In this document: one piece after another, positions 25,310-36,171 of the stretch
How positions within the stretch are numbered: position 1 is the stretch's first letter
Layout: each line of letters starts with the position of its first letter
NCBI RefSeq assembly: GCF_047675955.1
Contig: NC_132915.1
Coordinates: 19,077,766 to 19,141,765 of the forward strand
DNA length: 64,000 bases
From: Chlorocebus sabaeus
Lineage: Eukaryota; Chordata; Mammalia; Primates; Cercopithecidae
Direction: 5' to 3'
Translations under genes and position numbers: made by a program
Notes under the pieces: generated by a model
What the model saw: the letters and a program-made list of their open reading frames with translations, nothing else
Databases searched by the model: none
Told to the model about the DNA's origin: nothing

Positions 25310-25547
25310 ATCTAGACCAGGGCTTGGGAAACAAATGGCCCATGGGCCAAATCCCACCTGCTACCTGCATTTTTATATAGAGTTTTATTAGAACACAACT
25401 ATGCTTATTTGCTTATATATTGCCCATGAATGCTTTCACACCACAACCAGAGTTCAGTAGCTATAACAGAGACTGTGTGTCCTGCAGAGTCTAAAATATT
25501 TGCCATTTGGCCTTTTACAGAAAAGTTTGCTGACCCCCGGTCTAGAC
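25310..25547. mobile_element. hAT-Charlie nonautonomous DNA transposon with 8 bp target duplication
   Basis: Body 25318-25539, starting cagggcttgggaaacaaatg. It contains atggcccatgggccaaatcc, gagttttattagaacacaac and gcctttt-type blocks, and ends gtttgctgacccccg. It is flanked by atctagac (25310-25317) and gtctagac (25540-25547), 7 of 8 identical, the duplication length expected for hAT. Noncoding. Exact MER name not assigned. Confidence 0.8.
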
Positions 25548-25548
25548 A

Positions 25549-25737
25549 TCACTGTCCAACAGAGCTTTTGGCAATGATAGAACTCTTTTACATCTGTACT
25601 TTCCATAATGGTAGCATCTAGCCATTTGTGGCTATGGAGGACTTGAAATACAGTGCAACTGAAGAACTAAATGTTTTTATTTTATTCTTATTTTAAAAAG
25701 CTACATGTGGTTAGTGACTACTGCATTAAATAGTGCA
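25549..25737. mobile_element. Second hAT-like MITE, directly abutting the first
   Basis: Starts cactgtccaacagagctttt, with tagccatttgtggctatgga and gacttgaaatacagtgcaac inside. Ends with gctacatgtggttagtgact, then actgc...tagtgca, similar to the inverted start. Matches a common hAT-Charlie-class MITE with an internal deletion. Its left end starts one base after the target duplication of the preceding element. Confidence 0.6.
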
Positions 25738-25849
25738 AAAAATAAATAGAAATAGGAGCAGTGATGGCTCTAGAGGCATCTAGCATTGATTTTTGATTAT
25801 ACCTTAAAGTCTTAGAGAAAATATATTGGAGCATACATTTCTAGACCTC

Positions 25850-26270
25850 TGTGGCAGACATCCCTCATGCATGCCAATCTTTTCCTTCCATGTACATTGA
25901 GGATTACAATCCCTCATTCCTTTGAAGTTGTGTGAGCGTATGACTGATTTTGTATGATAAAATGTGAGCAGAAGTGATGTGCATCACTTCCAGGCCAAAG
26001 CATTTACGTGCCCACACTCACCTCCCAGCACGTCCTTGTCTTGCTGAAGCAAATCCCAACACGCTGTGTTGAAGAGTCAGTGTCCTAAGATGATGGTGTG
26101 ATCTCTCTCCACCTGAGTCCTTGATTGACAACTGCATGGAGGAAGGCACTCCTCCAGCCCCTGGTGGACATGTGCATGAGTGAAAAGGAAATGTTTTTTG
26201 TGTTAACAAATTAATGTTTGGAAATTATTTTTCACCCCAGCATCAGCTACTCAGCCCTCACAGGATCCAC
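25850..26270 (+). mobile_element. Ancient LTR-like repeat, plus strand (family uncertain)
   Basis: Recurrent-element wording: ctttgaagttgtgtgagcgt, gataaaatgtgagcagaagt followed by gatgtgcatcacttccaggc, then gtgcatgagtgaaaaggaaa and a tttgtgttaac...-like end. I believe this is an old MaLR or ERVL-class LTR but cannot name the subfamily. Confidence 0.4.
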
Positions 26271-26544
26271 TAACATAGCATTCAAATGGCCTCAGAAAAT
26301 TCTGTCTTCCTTGTCTGGCACATGCCAAATAAAGCTAGAGGTATCTTATGCAAGCCAGGGAGATGAGGCTGCAAAGTTGGTGATCTATTAGCTCCGAGTT
26401 TCTTTGGAAATAGTGAGTTCCTAGAGCTCTGTGTCGTGGTGATTTGGAGTCAGTTTGCCACCTGGTGAAATAAATGATTTTTAAAGGTCTGTTCTTGCCC
26501 TTCTGGGTCCCTACTTCCTGTTGTACTGGTGTAGAAGGTGAGGA

Positions 26545-26690
26545 TTGCTTAGGGAGTCAGGCACATGAAAAATTGAGTCCCGACTCTGCCATTTAATATC
26601 TCCATGACTTTGGGTGAATCACTTGGTTTCAAGTCCCAATTACCCCTTGACTGAAATGTTATTAAGTATAGCACCTTTTCCTGATTGTTA
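26545..26690 (+). mobile_element. MIR SINE fragment, plus strand
   Basis: MIR core order gggagtcaggcacatgaaaa, gagtcccgactctgccattt, ctccatgactttgggtgaat, then cacttggtttcaa. Diverged and lacking the 3' end. Confidence 0.6.
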
Positions 26691-26923
26691 CAAGCATCAG
26701 CAATGAATTAAAATAACTATTAGTGTACCCCTCAATCCAAAAAACATTCCTTTGCCCCGTTCCTCCTTTCACTGGAAATACCCTAAGCATTTCAAGTTGC
26801 CTCTTCTTAAATGTTAACGTCCCTCTCACTCGGCAACATTTTCTCTTGCTGTATCAGTTGACCGTGATGCCTTCCTCTCTTTAACTCTGTGTCTCAAGTT
26901 TTGCTGGCTCCTACTCTTCCATC
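26691..26923. other. Unique stretch
   Basis: No repeat or gene recognised immediately before the AluY. Confidence 0.4.
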
Positions 26924-27242
26924 AAAATCCATCTCGAGGCCGGGCGCAGTGGCTCACACCTGTAATTCCAGCACTTTGGGAGACTGAGGCGGGTGGATGA
27001 CAAGGTCAGGAGATCGAGACCATCCGGGCTAACATGGTGAAACCCCGTCTCTACTAAAAAATACAAAAAATTAGCCAGGAGTGGTGGCAGGTGCCTGTAG
27101 TCCCAGCTACTCAGGAGGCTGAGGCACGAGAATGGCATGAACCTGGGAGGTGGGGCTTGCAGTGAGCCGAGATCATGCCACTGCACTCCAGCCTGGGCAA
27201 TACAGCCAGACTCCATCTCAAAAAAAAAAAAAAATCCATCTC
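26924..27242 (+). mobile_element. AluY-type element, plus strand, 12 bp target duplication
   Basis: Body about 26936-27230, from ggccgggcgcagtggctcac to an A14 tail. It contains the Y/Sc-type gagatcgagaccatc and a small rearrangement (ggatgacaagg) where ggatcacgagg is expected. Flanked by identical aaaatccatctc at 26924-26935 and 27231-27242. Confidence 0.95.
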
Positions 27243-27513
27243 AAAAGTCACCTTCTCAGTAAAAACAGCCCCAGCGTGGGACAAAGTTTGCCTTCCTCTT
27301 CCCACCCAACCCTTGCTCTGAGCACCTGTGGTGCTCTCCATGACTTCTAGGGTTGCATTTGACACAACTGCATTGTTGTTTTTCACTCATTCTCTTGACA
27401 ACTCATTAGTGGCAGCACTGTAGACTTCTCATCCTTGTATTCACACCCCCGTCCTCTTGTTGCACTAAGTAGAGTTTCTGGCACAGAACAGGACATCGGT
27501 AATCATGAAAATC

Positions 27514-27592
27514 AAGGAGGGAAAAGAAGAAGAAGATTAAAAAGGAGGAAAGGAAAAGAAGAAGGGAATGAAGGAAAAAAGAAAAACTTAGG
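27514..27592. repeat. Purine-rich (GA/GAA) tract
   Basis: Almost pure purine on the plus strand, including gaagaagaagattaaaaagg. A few pyrimidines interrupt, so it is low complexity and not a clean microsatellite. It generates spurious ORFs on both strands. Confidence 0.8.
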
Positions 27593-28539
27593 AAACTCTG
27601 ACGTCTATGAAATAGAAAACACATGGAATTATAGTCTCCCCTTCCAAGAAAAGTGTACCTTCCTTTTAAAGAATTAGTTCAAAATCTTTCTTACTGAGTC
27701 ATGCAGAATTTTTTAATGATGTTTGAGTTGACACGTAATCTATAAAAGGAAAGAGTTCATTGCAGATTGATGAAATGGAGGCAGTTTTTATTCTTCCTCT
27801 TGGCTTCCATTCCCACATTTTGATAATTATTTATATTTCATTAATCTGTTAACTATAAAAAGAAACTCAAAAGGTGAGAGGGAATATATTTGGTTACCCA
27901 TGTTACTAATGCCACAAAGAAAGAACTGACAGAGATCTAATAGCTGAGGCCCAGCCGTAGTGCAGAAGAGCCTTCAAAAAAGTTGTGTCAGACCTTCTTT
28001 ATTACAATCATGCTTTTTCTTTGGAAGGGAAATGTTCCTAGTAACATACTGTAATAAAGCATTAACTTTTTTAAACAGAAAAAAATCAAACCCTGTGACA
28101 CGTAACATAAAATGGAAGGAGAATTCTATAAGCATTTTGGGAGGCCACACAAGGTTGTAGCCAGTGAGGTTATCATCAATTTCTCTTTGCTGCTGCCCCA
28201 AATATTCTACCAGATCAAGTCGATGGCAGGTATAAGGGGAAGGTTATTCCTCCCAGTAAAGGACATGGGAACAGTGACAAGAAAGAGAAAGAAACTAATA
28301 TTGGTTATGAAACTCCAGGAAAATCCGTGTTGAATTATTTATGTCTAAGTTTGAATGTTCCCTTGCTGTTTTTAGCTGTCAGAAAGTCTAAAAAGAAAGT
28401 CACAGAATTTTCTCTCTCCAGCCAAGAGGACAGCTTCTTTGAAAAGGTGGCCCTTGGAGATGAAGCCCTAGAAGTCTCAAGGTACAGCATGGGGCACGGG
28501 GTTAGTGAGGGCTGAAGTTTAGATGAGAAGTATTTCTAG

Positions 28540-28760
28540 GTGCGCCAAAAAGTCAGCACAATCAAATTGCTCTGGGACAAGAGCAGCCAATAGAAAATTA
28601 TCTGTCATCCTGCGTAGTCCTTCCACGATGCTTCAGAGGCCATATGTCTCTCAATTTGTAAGATGGTCAGCAATTGTGTGCAGTCGACCACGCTGTCTCC
28701 CTTCGAAATAATGAACGAGACCAAAGTTCAATATAGAGAGGTTGAACTGAACCTATTCAG
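28540..28760. promoter_or_regulatory. Candidate element: CpG-retaining unique block
   Basis: About 8-9 CpGs within roughly 220 bases (ggtgcgccaaaaagtc, tcctgcgtagtccttccacg, gcagtcgaccacgctgtctc, cccttcgaaataatgaacg), in a neighbourhood otherwise nearly free of CpG. Not recognised as a transposon. Retained CpGs suggest constraint, unmethylated germline state or recent arrival. Which of these cannot be told from one sequence. Confidence 0.3.
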
Positions 28761-29984
28761 CATCGAGGGAAGTCTTCTACTTCTTCATTAAGTGGATTGC
28801 ACAGATTGGGTCTCAGCCTAACCAAGTGATGTTTCCCTGAACTGTAGAAGGTCATCATGTGCTGATGGCTTGGATTCAGCATTCAGTGAGATGAAAGAGA
28901 AGCCAAAGCTTTGTGACCATATGCATTGCTCTCAGGGACCTAAAAAGGACATTCCCTGACCCCATTTATTGGTGAACAACTGGATGGATAGTTGAACAGA
29001 AAAGAGCACTGTAGGTTTTCACCTCCACAGAAATCAGCTGCTGTGATTTTTGGAAGGCACAGGATATTATTCTAGAAGTTCTGAGTGCAAGCCCATGCCT
29101 ACTGCAGTGAAACACCCAGCCACCACTATCAGTCAGGGATGCTGGAGAGTTAGGAGGAAAATAACTCTTATATTCTTGTACCCTCTATTAACAGGAACAA
29201 ATGTTGAAGGAAAATAAAATCAAGTGTGTAGACACCAGAGGATAAGGGGAAAAAGGGGATTTTTAAAATGTTTTGTCAATTTTAAAAATACATAATTTTT
29301 AAAACTATTTTTGTAAGGAACCAAGGAAAAGTTTGCAATGGAGAGAAATATATCATTAACTACTCATTCTTAAGTAAATATAATAAAATTGACTGTACTG
29401 TAAATGAAGTCATCTCTCCCAAAATACAGTAAGCCATGAAGTTGAAATCTGACAAGCTTTGTTATCTTCTGAAGATTGATGCAAATCTATCCTCTCTAGT
29501 CTGGCCTTATGATTCAAGGAATTATACATTCTGACTTTCCTGTGACCGTTTTCATTTCTGCCTATTGGTCTCAGCAAAATTATTAACATCTTCTTTCATT
29601 TTCAAAGGTGACCTGGTTTGAACAACTAGATGATCATACTACTTATAAATGGTTTCCATACAATATACATGCTTTGTTATTTCTTAATTGGAAGGTGAAG
29701 GGAGTTTCTCTGCAAATAGGAAAAGTCTCAATATAACACCATGTGTTATGCAAAAGCACAAATAGGTTTAACCTCACAACTGGACAGCAGAACAAAACAC
29801 CACATGATGCTGAGATTAAGCTAACAAAATTATCCTCAATGCCTTTACCAGTGGAATTTCTCCCTCTAGCTCTCTTAGGTCACATGGCATTTTTAAATTT
29901 GACATAATTGATGTGATCTTGTAATATCAACACCAGATTTACCGTAAAAAGAGAGAGAAGCTGCTGACAAAGCTCACATCTGTA

Positions 29985-30180
29985 GTGTACATGTGAACAG
30001 CACGTGCTGTTTTTTTCTGCACTTAAGTCGTCCTTTGAACATCTTCCATGTTTTAAGTTATGCCTTCAAAATTGCTCAAGACAGCTGGGCCTCTTGCCTG
30101 TTTCTTGTTAATTAATTCTTGTAGTTAGGCCTCTGCTGTTATTACCATTTGTTTATTGGCTGTTATCATCATCATAATAT
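29985..30180. promoter_or_regulatory. Candidate element with CACGTG palindrome and homeodomain/forkhead-like motifs
   Basis: A perfect 16 bp palindrome aacagcacgtgctgtt (29996-30011) is centred on the E-box CACGTG. Downstream lie cagctg at 30082-30087, gttaattaattc at 30108-30119 and tgtttattgg at 30150-30159. All are in non-repetitive DNA. bHLH and homeodomain binding is an inference from motif shape alone. Confidence 0.3.
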
Positions 30181-31497
30181 TTGTTTATCTCTCTAAATAA
30201 GCTAAATACTAAGATCCTGAAGTGAATACAAGACAGTAATATAAAGCTTGTGAAGGAAATGAAAGAGAATATTGGATAATCATTGTAGGAAATTTTGTTC
30301 CTGACAAACTACTTACAGGCATAGATTCTCATGACAGAGCAAAGGGAAAGAGGACATTTCAAAAGGCGTAATTCCTTGCCTGGAAATTGGCAGGCCCTTG
30401 TTAGGGAGGACACTGAAGGTACAGTGACACATTGCAGAACACTATTTCCTTTCACTAATGTTCAGCAGGGCACTCCCTCCTCTATCCCAATGAGGTCTGC
30501 AGGGGTGCCCCACCTCCAGGGATCCCATGAGAAAGGAGTAGGTGGGGACATCCTTTAATCCTCCACCCAAGACAAACGAGGTTCCACAGTGCCACTCTCG
30601 AGTGACAGCGTGCTGTGGAGACAGCCCAACCCATAGCGGAGCATTGGCTCCAAGAGTCTGCAGAGAGACTCATGCCAGGTTCGCTCTTCCAATTCTTTCT
30701 CCCCAGTGACCACTTCCACCAAACTGTGATCACAGCATCTTGCTCTACTTTATCCACATGTGGTTTTCTCCCAAAGATTTGTCTTTCAAGTTTCCATTGT
30801 AGGACAGGAAGTAGTAATGGCCCCAAACAATTACCCACTCAGTAAAAACTGGATTATGTTAGCAATGAAAAGCTTGGTTTTCATTCTTTTGATGCCAAAA
30901 TGCCACACTGATTCAAAGTCTAGTGTTTGCCTTGGTTAAGATACTATTTAATTAGGAGAAGGGAAAAATGAGAGAATCCACTAGAATAATGTGAGCCAAA
31001 CCAGAAGTCAATCCAAGAATTAGATAAAAGCGAAATGCTACTATTGGCCCTAAAAAGGAACTAGTCGTAAAAACTTCCTCATGATTTATCATTATTACCC
31101 TTCATTTAGAAGCAGAAAGTCGCTTTCTTTGTATGTGTGTTGCTGAGGGAGCAGTCACCATGCATAGGTGATGTGCTAGACCCAGCAGATGTACTTTTTG
31201 GATGTAAACTTTAAATGTTAAGTACTAATTACTCTTCAGTATGGTTTTAGTGTATTTTCTGAGATTGCTTTTATTCCTGAAAAGAGGACATAAGAGGACA
31301 TGGAGGGTACAGAAAAGAGTTGTCATTCATGCCAAGTTCTTCATTTTTCCAATTTCCATAGGCACTTGTAACTTTTACCCTTTAAGGAATTTACAGAGTT
31401 TGATTCTTTTACAGTATTGAAAATGCTCATCTGCACATGCCATTTCTCTCAGAACAGCCATCTTCTCTTCTTTCTAAGAACTTTTATACATGTGAAC

Positions 31498-31650
31498 TCA
31501 ATTCATCTTCGTAACAACCTTATTAAGGTAGGCACTGTTATAACCTCACTTTACAAATGGAGAAAATAGAGTCAGAAAGGTTGAGTAGCTTACCTGAGAT
31601 CACAGTAGTCTGATTCCAGAGTCAAGCTCTTAACTGCCATACGAAGTTTA
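31498..31650 (-). mobile_element. MIR SINE, minus strand
   Basis: Antisense MIR: aacaaccttattaaggtagg, cctcactttacaaatggaga, gaaaggttgagtagcttacc, tgagatcacagtagtctgat, then gagtcaagctcttaactgcc. Good core match, ends eroded. Confidence 0.8.
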
Positions 31651-31753
31651 GTAGCCAGGGATGGTAAAAAGAGATCTCTTGGATGTGTAACATACCAAAG
31701 GCAGCTCCAAATACAATATGACTCAATTAAACAAACATTTATTGAGCACCTAC

Positions 31754-32381
31754 TGTTACTGATAGAGGGTGTGGACTGCAAGTTGTCCAGGTTCTTGACA
31801 TTTTGAACAAAGAATTGGACAAAATGCACAGCAAAGCAAAGAAAGAATTAAGCAACAAAAGCAGAGATTTATCGAAAATGAAAGTACACTCCACACTGCC
31901 AGAGCCCGCAAGCAGCAGCTCAAGGGTCCATTCAGAGAAGTTTCCGGTGTTTAAATACCCTCTAGAGGTTTCCCATTGGCTACCTGGTGTATACCCTATG
32001 TAAATGAAGTAGTGGCCCACCATCAGTCTGATTGGTTGTGGGAGGGGACCAATCATAGGCTAAAGCAAAGTTTAAAAGTTACACAGTATGAAAACATCTG
32101 ATTGGTTGTGGAAAGTGACCAATCAGAGGCTGAAGTGAAGAAGTTACATTCCTATGCAAACAAAGAGTTGGCCTGCAATCAGTCTGATTGGTTGTGGGAG
32201 GAGACCAATCAGAGGTACTTTCAATTTTTCATCTACCAGGCAGAAAAGCCGGGAGGTTGCAAAAGGAGTAGCCTCTGGTTACTTGGGCCTAGAAAGTTGA
32301 GGTTTTCCTTTTGATTTAGTGCTAGGAAGTCAGTGTGAATCAACCATAGGTTCCCTGCCTCTAGACCCTATTCTTGCCTCA
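31754..32381 (-). mobile_element. Solo ERV1-type LTR (628 bp), minus strand, 4 bp target duplication
   Basis: Bounded by tg...ca and flanked by ctac at 31750-31753 and 32382-32385. Read on the minus strand it has the layout of a gammaretrovirus-like LTR: CCAAT modules, then TATTTAAA (plus strand 31950-31957), then a GATAAA poly(A)-signal relative (plus strand tttatc, 31868-31873). An end of the type AAGAACCTGGAC...TGTTACTG follows. No primer-binding site, gag, pol or env sequence is present, so it is a solo LTR formed by recombination. Family (MER51/MER4-like) is tentative. Confidence 0.85.
32029..32211 (-). promoter_or_regulatory. Three inverted CCAAT modules in the LTR U3 region
   Basis: Each module is tgattggt, an 11-base spacer, then accaatca, the two octamers being exact reverse complements. 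Modules lie at 32029-32055, 32099-32125 and 32185-32211, with starts 70 and 86 bases apart. Because the LTR is on the minus strand they sit upstream of its TATA-like box. CCAAT pairs of this kind are NF-Y-type sites by established motif knowledge. Activity is not shown. Confidence 0.7.
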
Positions 32382-32454
32382 CTACTACATGCCAGACATT
32401 GTGCTATGCGGCAAGATCAACCAGATTAACTAGACAAGGGGCACTTTGGAGAGG

Positions 32455-33855
32455 AGAAAATGCGTACATTTGAGAAAGGGAGGAGATGGTGAGGACCACC
32501 GAGCATCCTGAGGTCAGAAAGGAAAAAGTACAAATGAGAACAAAATGACTGGCAAAACAACACTGCTAAAGGCATCTTACTAACTCTTTTGTTAAAACCT
32601 GTTTTCCCATGATTAATGTCTTTGCTTTTTTGCTACAATATACGTACCACCTCAAATTTATCGGCATTGATATATGAGAGAGACACACTTCAGAATTTTT
32701 CTCTGACTCACAATTAATTAAATGCATTATTAAAATAAAACGTGCTCCTTGTGTTTCAATCAGATTCTCCTACTTCCCCAAACCCCCACCCAAATCACCT
32801 CTTTGTTTCTAGTGCATCCTGGAGAGAGATTTTTCCCTCTCAGCCTTTACAGTCAAGTTTTGCAGACATTTATCAACTCTGTAGTTTCCAAGTCGGGATG
32901 TCTGTCACTTAACCTTCATCCTCCTTGAATTCTCATCCTGATAGGTTTGGATTAAACCACAGACTGATAAATGAGCATGGCTTTGGCGACACAAAAGAGC
33001 AGTCATTAAGGAAACCTCTCTGAAGGTATGAATCAAAGCCAGAAATCTTTTGTTACCCGCACCCCCGCCCCAGTTCACAGATCGCCTGCAGTAATACATT
33101 TTTATTATTTTTATTTATTTCTTTTTTCCCTTCAGTTTCCAAATGGTTTTCATCATTTCCTGCTTGTTTTTCTAAAAGAATATAACTATCTCCTGATGGC
33201 AGACAGTTCTGTGTTTATTGCACTAATGTGACTAGCAAAAGCATTTTATCAATTTGAAATTTAATCCAGGATCAGGAGGCCGGGTGAATAAAGGGGGATG
33301 GAGGTTAAGTAACAGGCCCCCTGATGTGAATAGTATGTTTCACTCATAAAGACTTAGGATAATTAGGAAGGTGATTGGATTTTTTATCCTAAGGCAACAG
33401 TTTTTGTTAAACTGGAGCTTGTAATAGGCACATTCTTCTATTTATTTAGCTTCCAGTTTTCCAGTTCTTCAAACCATCATTTACTTATACATGGTGTTTG
33501 GTTTCCTTTTGGCTCTGGAAGTTGCACACCATCCCTCTCTGAATTTTTTTCCTCTCCATCAAACCAAAAGAAACTAAATAGCAAAAAAGAAACTAGGGCT
33601 TGCCAAAGATAACAGCTGTTTTGGACGTGACAAGAGAATATTGGAAAAGATTTTCATGAGCCGTATAAGAAAATAGTGCAGTGTGTGTCACAGTCACACC
33701 TGTGCATGTCTGCTTGCTCAGTTGCTTTGTCCACGCCTGAAAGAAAATGCCTTTGGAGTTACAGTAATGCCTTATTCTCTGATTGACGTTAGTTGTAACC
33801 CAAATGTCAGCTGCCTGAATTTGCTTGAGCTTTTAGCAGTCATCTTATGTTTTAA
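32455..33855. other. Unique stretch including a possible conserved block
   Basis: No transposon recognised. 32700-33020 and 33230-33420 look constrained by eye (tcacaattaattaaatgcat, ccacagactgataaatgagc, agcagtcattaaggaaacct, caatttgaaatttaatccag). A C-rich patch at 33057-33072 and a T-rich tract at 33099-33133 lie between. No exon is supported. Confidence 0.35.
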
Positions 33856-34220
33856 TATTTTAGCAAGATGGTTATCAGAGGCTGGGAAGGGTAGTGGGGA
33901 CCTTGCAAAGAGGTAGGGATGGTTAATAGGTACAAAAAAAATAGAAAGCGTAAACAAGATCTGCTATTTGATAGCACAACAGCGTGACTATAGTCATGAT
34001 AGTCAATAATAACTTAACTTTACACTTTTAAATAAAGAATATAATCGGATTATTTGCAGCTCAATGGATAAATGCTTAAAGGGATGGATAACCCATTCTT
34101 CATTATGTGATTATTATGCATCGTATGCCTGTATCAAAAGATCTCATGTACCCCATAAATATATATACCTGCTATGTACCCAAAAAATTAAAAGTAAAAA
34201 AAAAAATTTTTTTATTTTAG
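33856..34220 (+). mobile_element. L1 3' end (L1PB/L1MA-like), plus strand, 8 bp target duplication
   Basis: Only the 3' UTR is present (33864-34212): gatggttatcagaggctggg, aagggtagtggggacc, tatttgatagcacaacagcg, tgtgattattatgcatcgta, then atgtaccccataaatatata and an A-rich tail at 34196-34205. Flanked by tattttag at 33856-33863 and 34213-34220. A severely 5'-truncated, noncoding insertion. Confidence 0.9.
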
Positions 34221-36171
34221 AGTCATCTGCAGAATCACATAGATTATTGTACACAAGAAATCAAACAGGCACAGTTAGCCCTCAAAGGTGTTGGTGCTCC
34301 CGAGTCACTACTCTGGCCAATGGGATAGGCCTTATTCAGGTGGATGGGCTTTCAAGCAGTGAGAGGGTAGGGAGCCAGTTCTTCGTTTCTAAAGGCACAT
34401 GGGGCGGTGGAAGGCACTGACAGTTTATCTGCCTGGTTAGTTGCCCCTCTCCTTCCAGAACTGCCCCTCCTCCATTCCAATACAGGTCCCCCTTGGGAGC
34501 TGTCCTGTTCTTTATTTTTCAGTAAAAAAGTTTTAAAGAAAAGTTCGAAAAGAAAAAAAAAGATTTTAGCAAATCACCATTTATATATGAGAAACTCACT
34601 ATCTCTTGACAGTCACTGGGAGCTTGGGGATGGAGTGGAGGGCAGGCTTACATTTATCCCACTCACCTCCGTTCCCCATTCCATTGAATTCCTGGCTGCA
34701 CTTCACATACATGCTAACTAATCCTGTTGGGCCTTTGTTGGCCCAGCTGGCACTTGTCCCCAAAGTCTTGCTGACACAAAGCTACGCGTGGCAAAGCTTT
34801 TTCCAAATTTGGGAAGCAACAAAAGAGGATAATAAAAACCTACCACATGGGACTATTGACAAGGTTTAATGCCATAACTAGAAGTCAGCTACATGAGAGC
34901 TTGGAAATAGTAAGCCACTGTGCTATATGTGTCTTCCACATGTTTCATGCCTAACCTGGTGGTGGGGATGACATACAAGATCTCCTCTACTACATTTAGC
35001 AAATAAGGAGACAAAGGAAGGAAAAAAAGAATGACTTGTACAAGGGGGACATTTATTTGGCACACATTTATCAATATCTTACCATATTCTAGCTACCACC
35101 ACACTACATTGCACAAGCAATGTTAAAGTAATACAATTATCCCCATAACCAAAGAAAGTACCAAGTACTGTGGAATAAATCCCCCTACAAAAGTGATACT
35201 GCAACAACTATACACCCAGCCTTCAGAAGAAATTCCCCTAAGCCTTTGGTTAAGGATTTGTGACAACCTGAATTCCACCTTAGCACTCAGGTTTCAGGTT
35301 GAAGACAATGGCAAAGGTGCATTGGGGACATAGGAGTCTGTGCCAAAAGATAGGCAAAGGGGGTGCTATGTAAGATGTTACCTCCAACAATAGGCTGGAA
35401 ACTGTCTATAGACCACAGCACAAAGGGAAGGAGTTTTCCAAGGTAAAGCATAGAAGTCCATTGCTTCACTAGGGCCAGAGGCTCCTGTTCTCCCAAGAAG
35501 CTTTGGATCATACCATGAAGAGCCCAGCAATGTAGGCTGTAAAGAGGCTGGCTGCCTGAGATGGTACACTCCACATTTATTATCATCAGCAAGAAATCCT
35601 GCATTTTGGCACCCAAAAGAAATAAGAAACTCCTGTCTGATTGCTGATGAGCACATGTACACTTCTCTGGGCTCCGAGTCCACTCCTGATAAACATCAAA
35701 GAACCAGCTGCTCTTACCAGGAACTAGTGGAGTTTTTACTTACCCTTCAATTCTAGCACATCCCAAGATGAGTCATGTGCTTTTGATGAAGAGCAAAAAG
35801 AGGTGAATGAAACCACAGGCCAGGTAACAAGGGTCACTCTTATTCCTGAAACAAATACTTCCAAGGACGAATACACAATAAATCATCTAAACTACATCAC
35901 AAGCCTCAAAGAAAGAAAAATCATGTGTCATTTCAAAGAATAATTCACAAGTCTTAATTATCTCATTTTTTCTTCTTTAAGGAAGGTTTAAAACTCAAGA
36001 AGCAAAGTCACAACCAAAGCTCTCATTGAGAATAAAACCTGACCCCTCAAAGAATGAAACATCTGGAATCACATGAGTAACAGAATATGGGTAAATGGAG
36101 GGAAATAGAGAAAATACAAATACCATGAAAGTTGCATGGAAGGCATCTAAGTATCAGGCCAAGTTCACAGT
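34221..36171. other. Long unassigned stretch (1.95 kb)
   Basis: I recognise no transposon with confidence. Some of 34880-35730 has the mixed composition of an old LTR, but no diagnostic motif is secure. ORFs up to 118 codons carry no domains. Confidence 0.35.

Larger units (their letters stand above)
27593..31497. other. Long unique stretch (3.9 kb)
   Basis: The longest part of the window without a recognisable transposon. It contains a CpG-retaining block (28540-28760) and a palindrome-bearing block (29985-30180), listed separately. A CpG-bearing patch also lies at 30590-30690 (actctcgagtgacagcgtgc, catagcggagc). ORFs of up to 118 codons (30482-30838, minus) lack domains. The Alu-like string ttttgggaggccacac at 28135-28150 is isolated. 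A gene exon cannot be excluded but none is supported. Confidence 0.45.
31722..32450 (-). mobile_element. L2 3' end, minus strand, split by an ERV1 LTR
   Basis: The left piece (31722-31753) reads caattaaacaaacatttatt then gagcacctac. The right piece (32382-about 32450) resumes ctactacatgccagacattg then tgctatgcgg. Removing the LTR and one ctac copy restores the ordinary L2 tail order, so both pieces were once contiguous. Confidence 0.85.

Noticed and set aside
28135..28150. Alu-like string ttttgggaggccacac
   Set aside because: Isolated 14-16 base similarity with no Alu sequence on either side.
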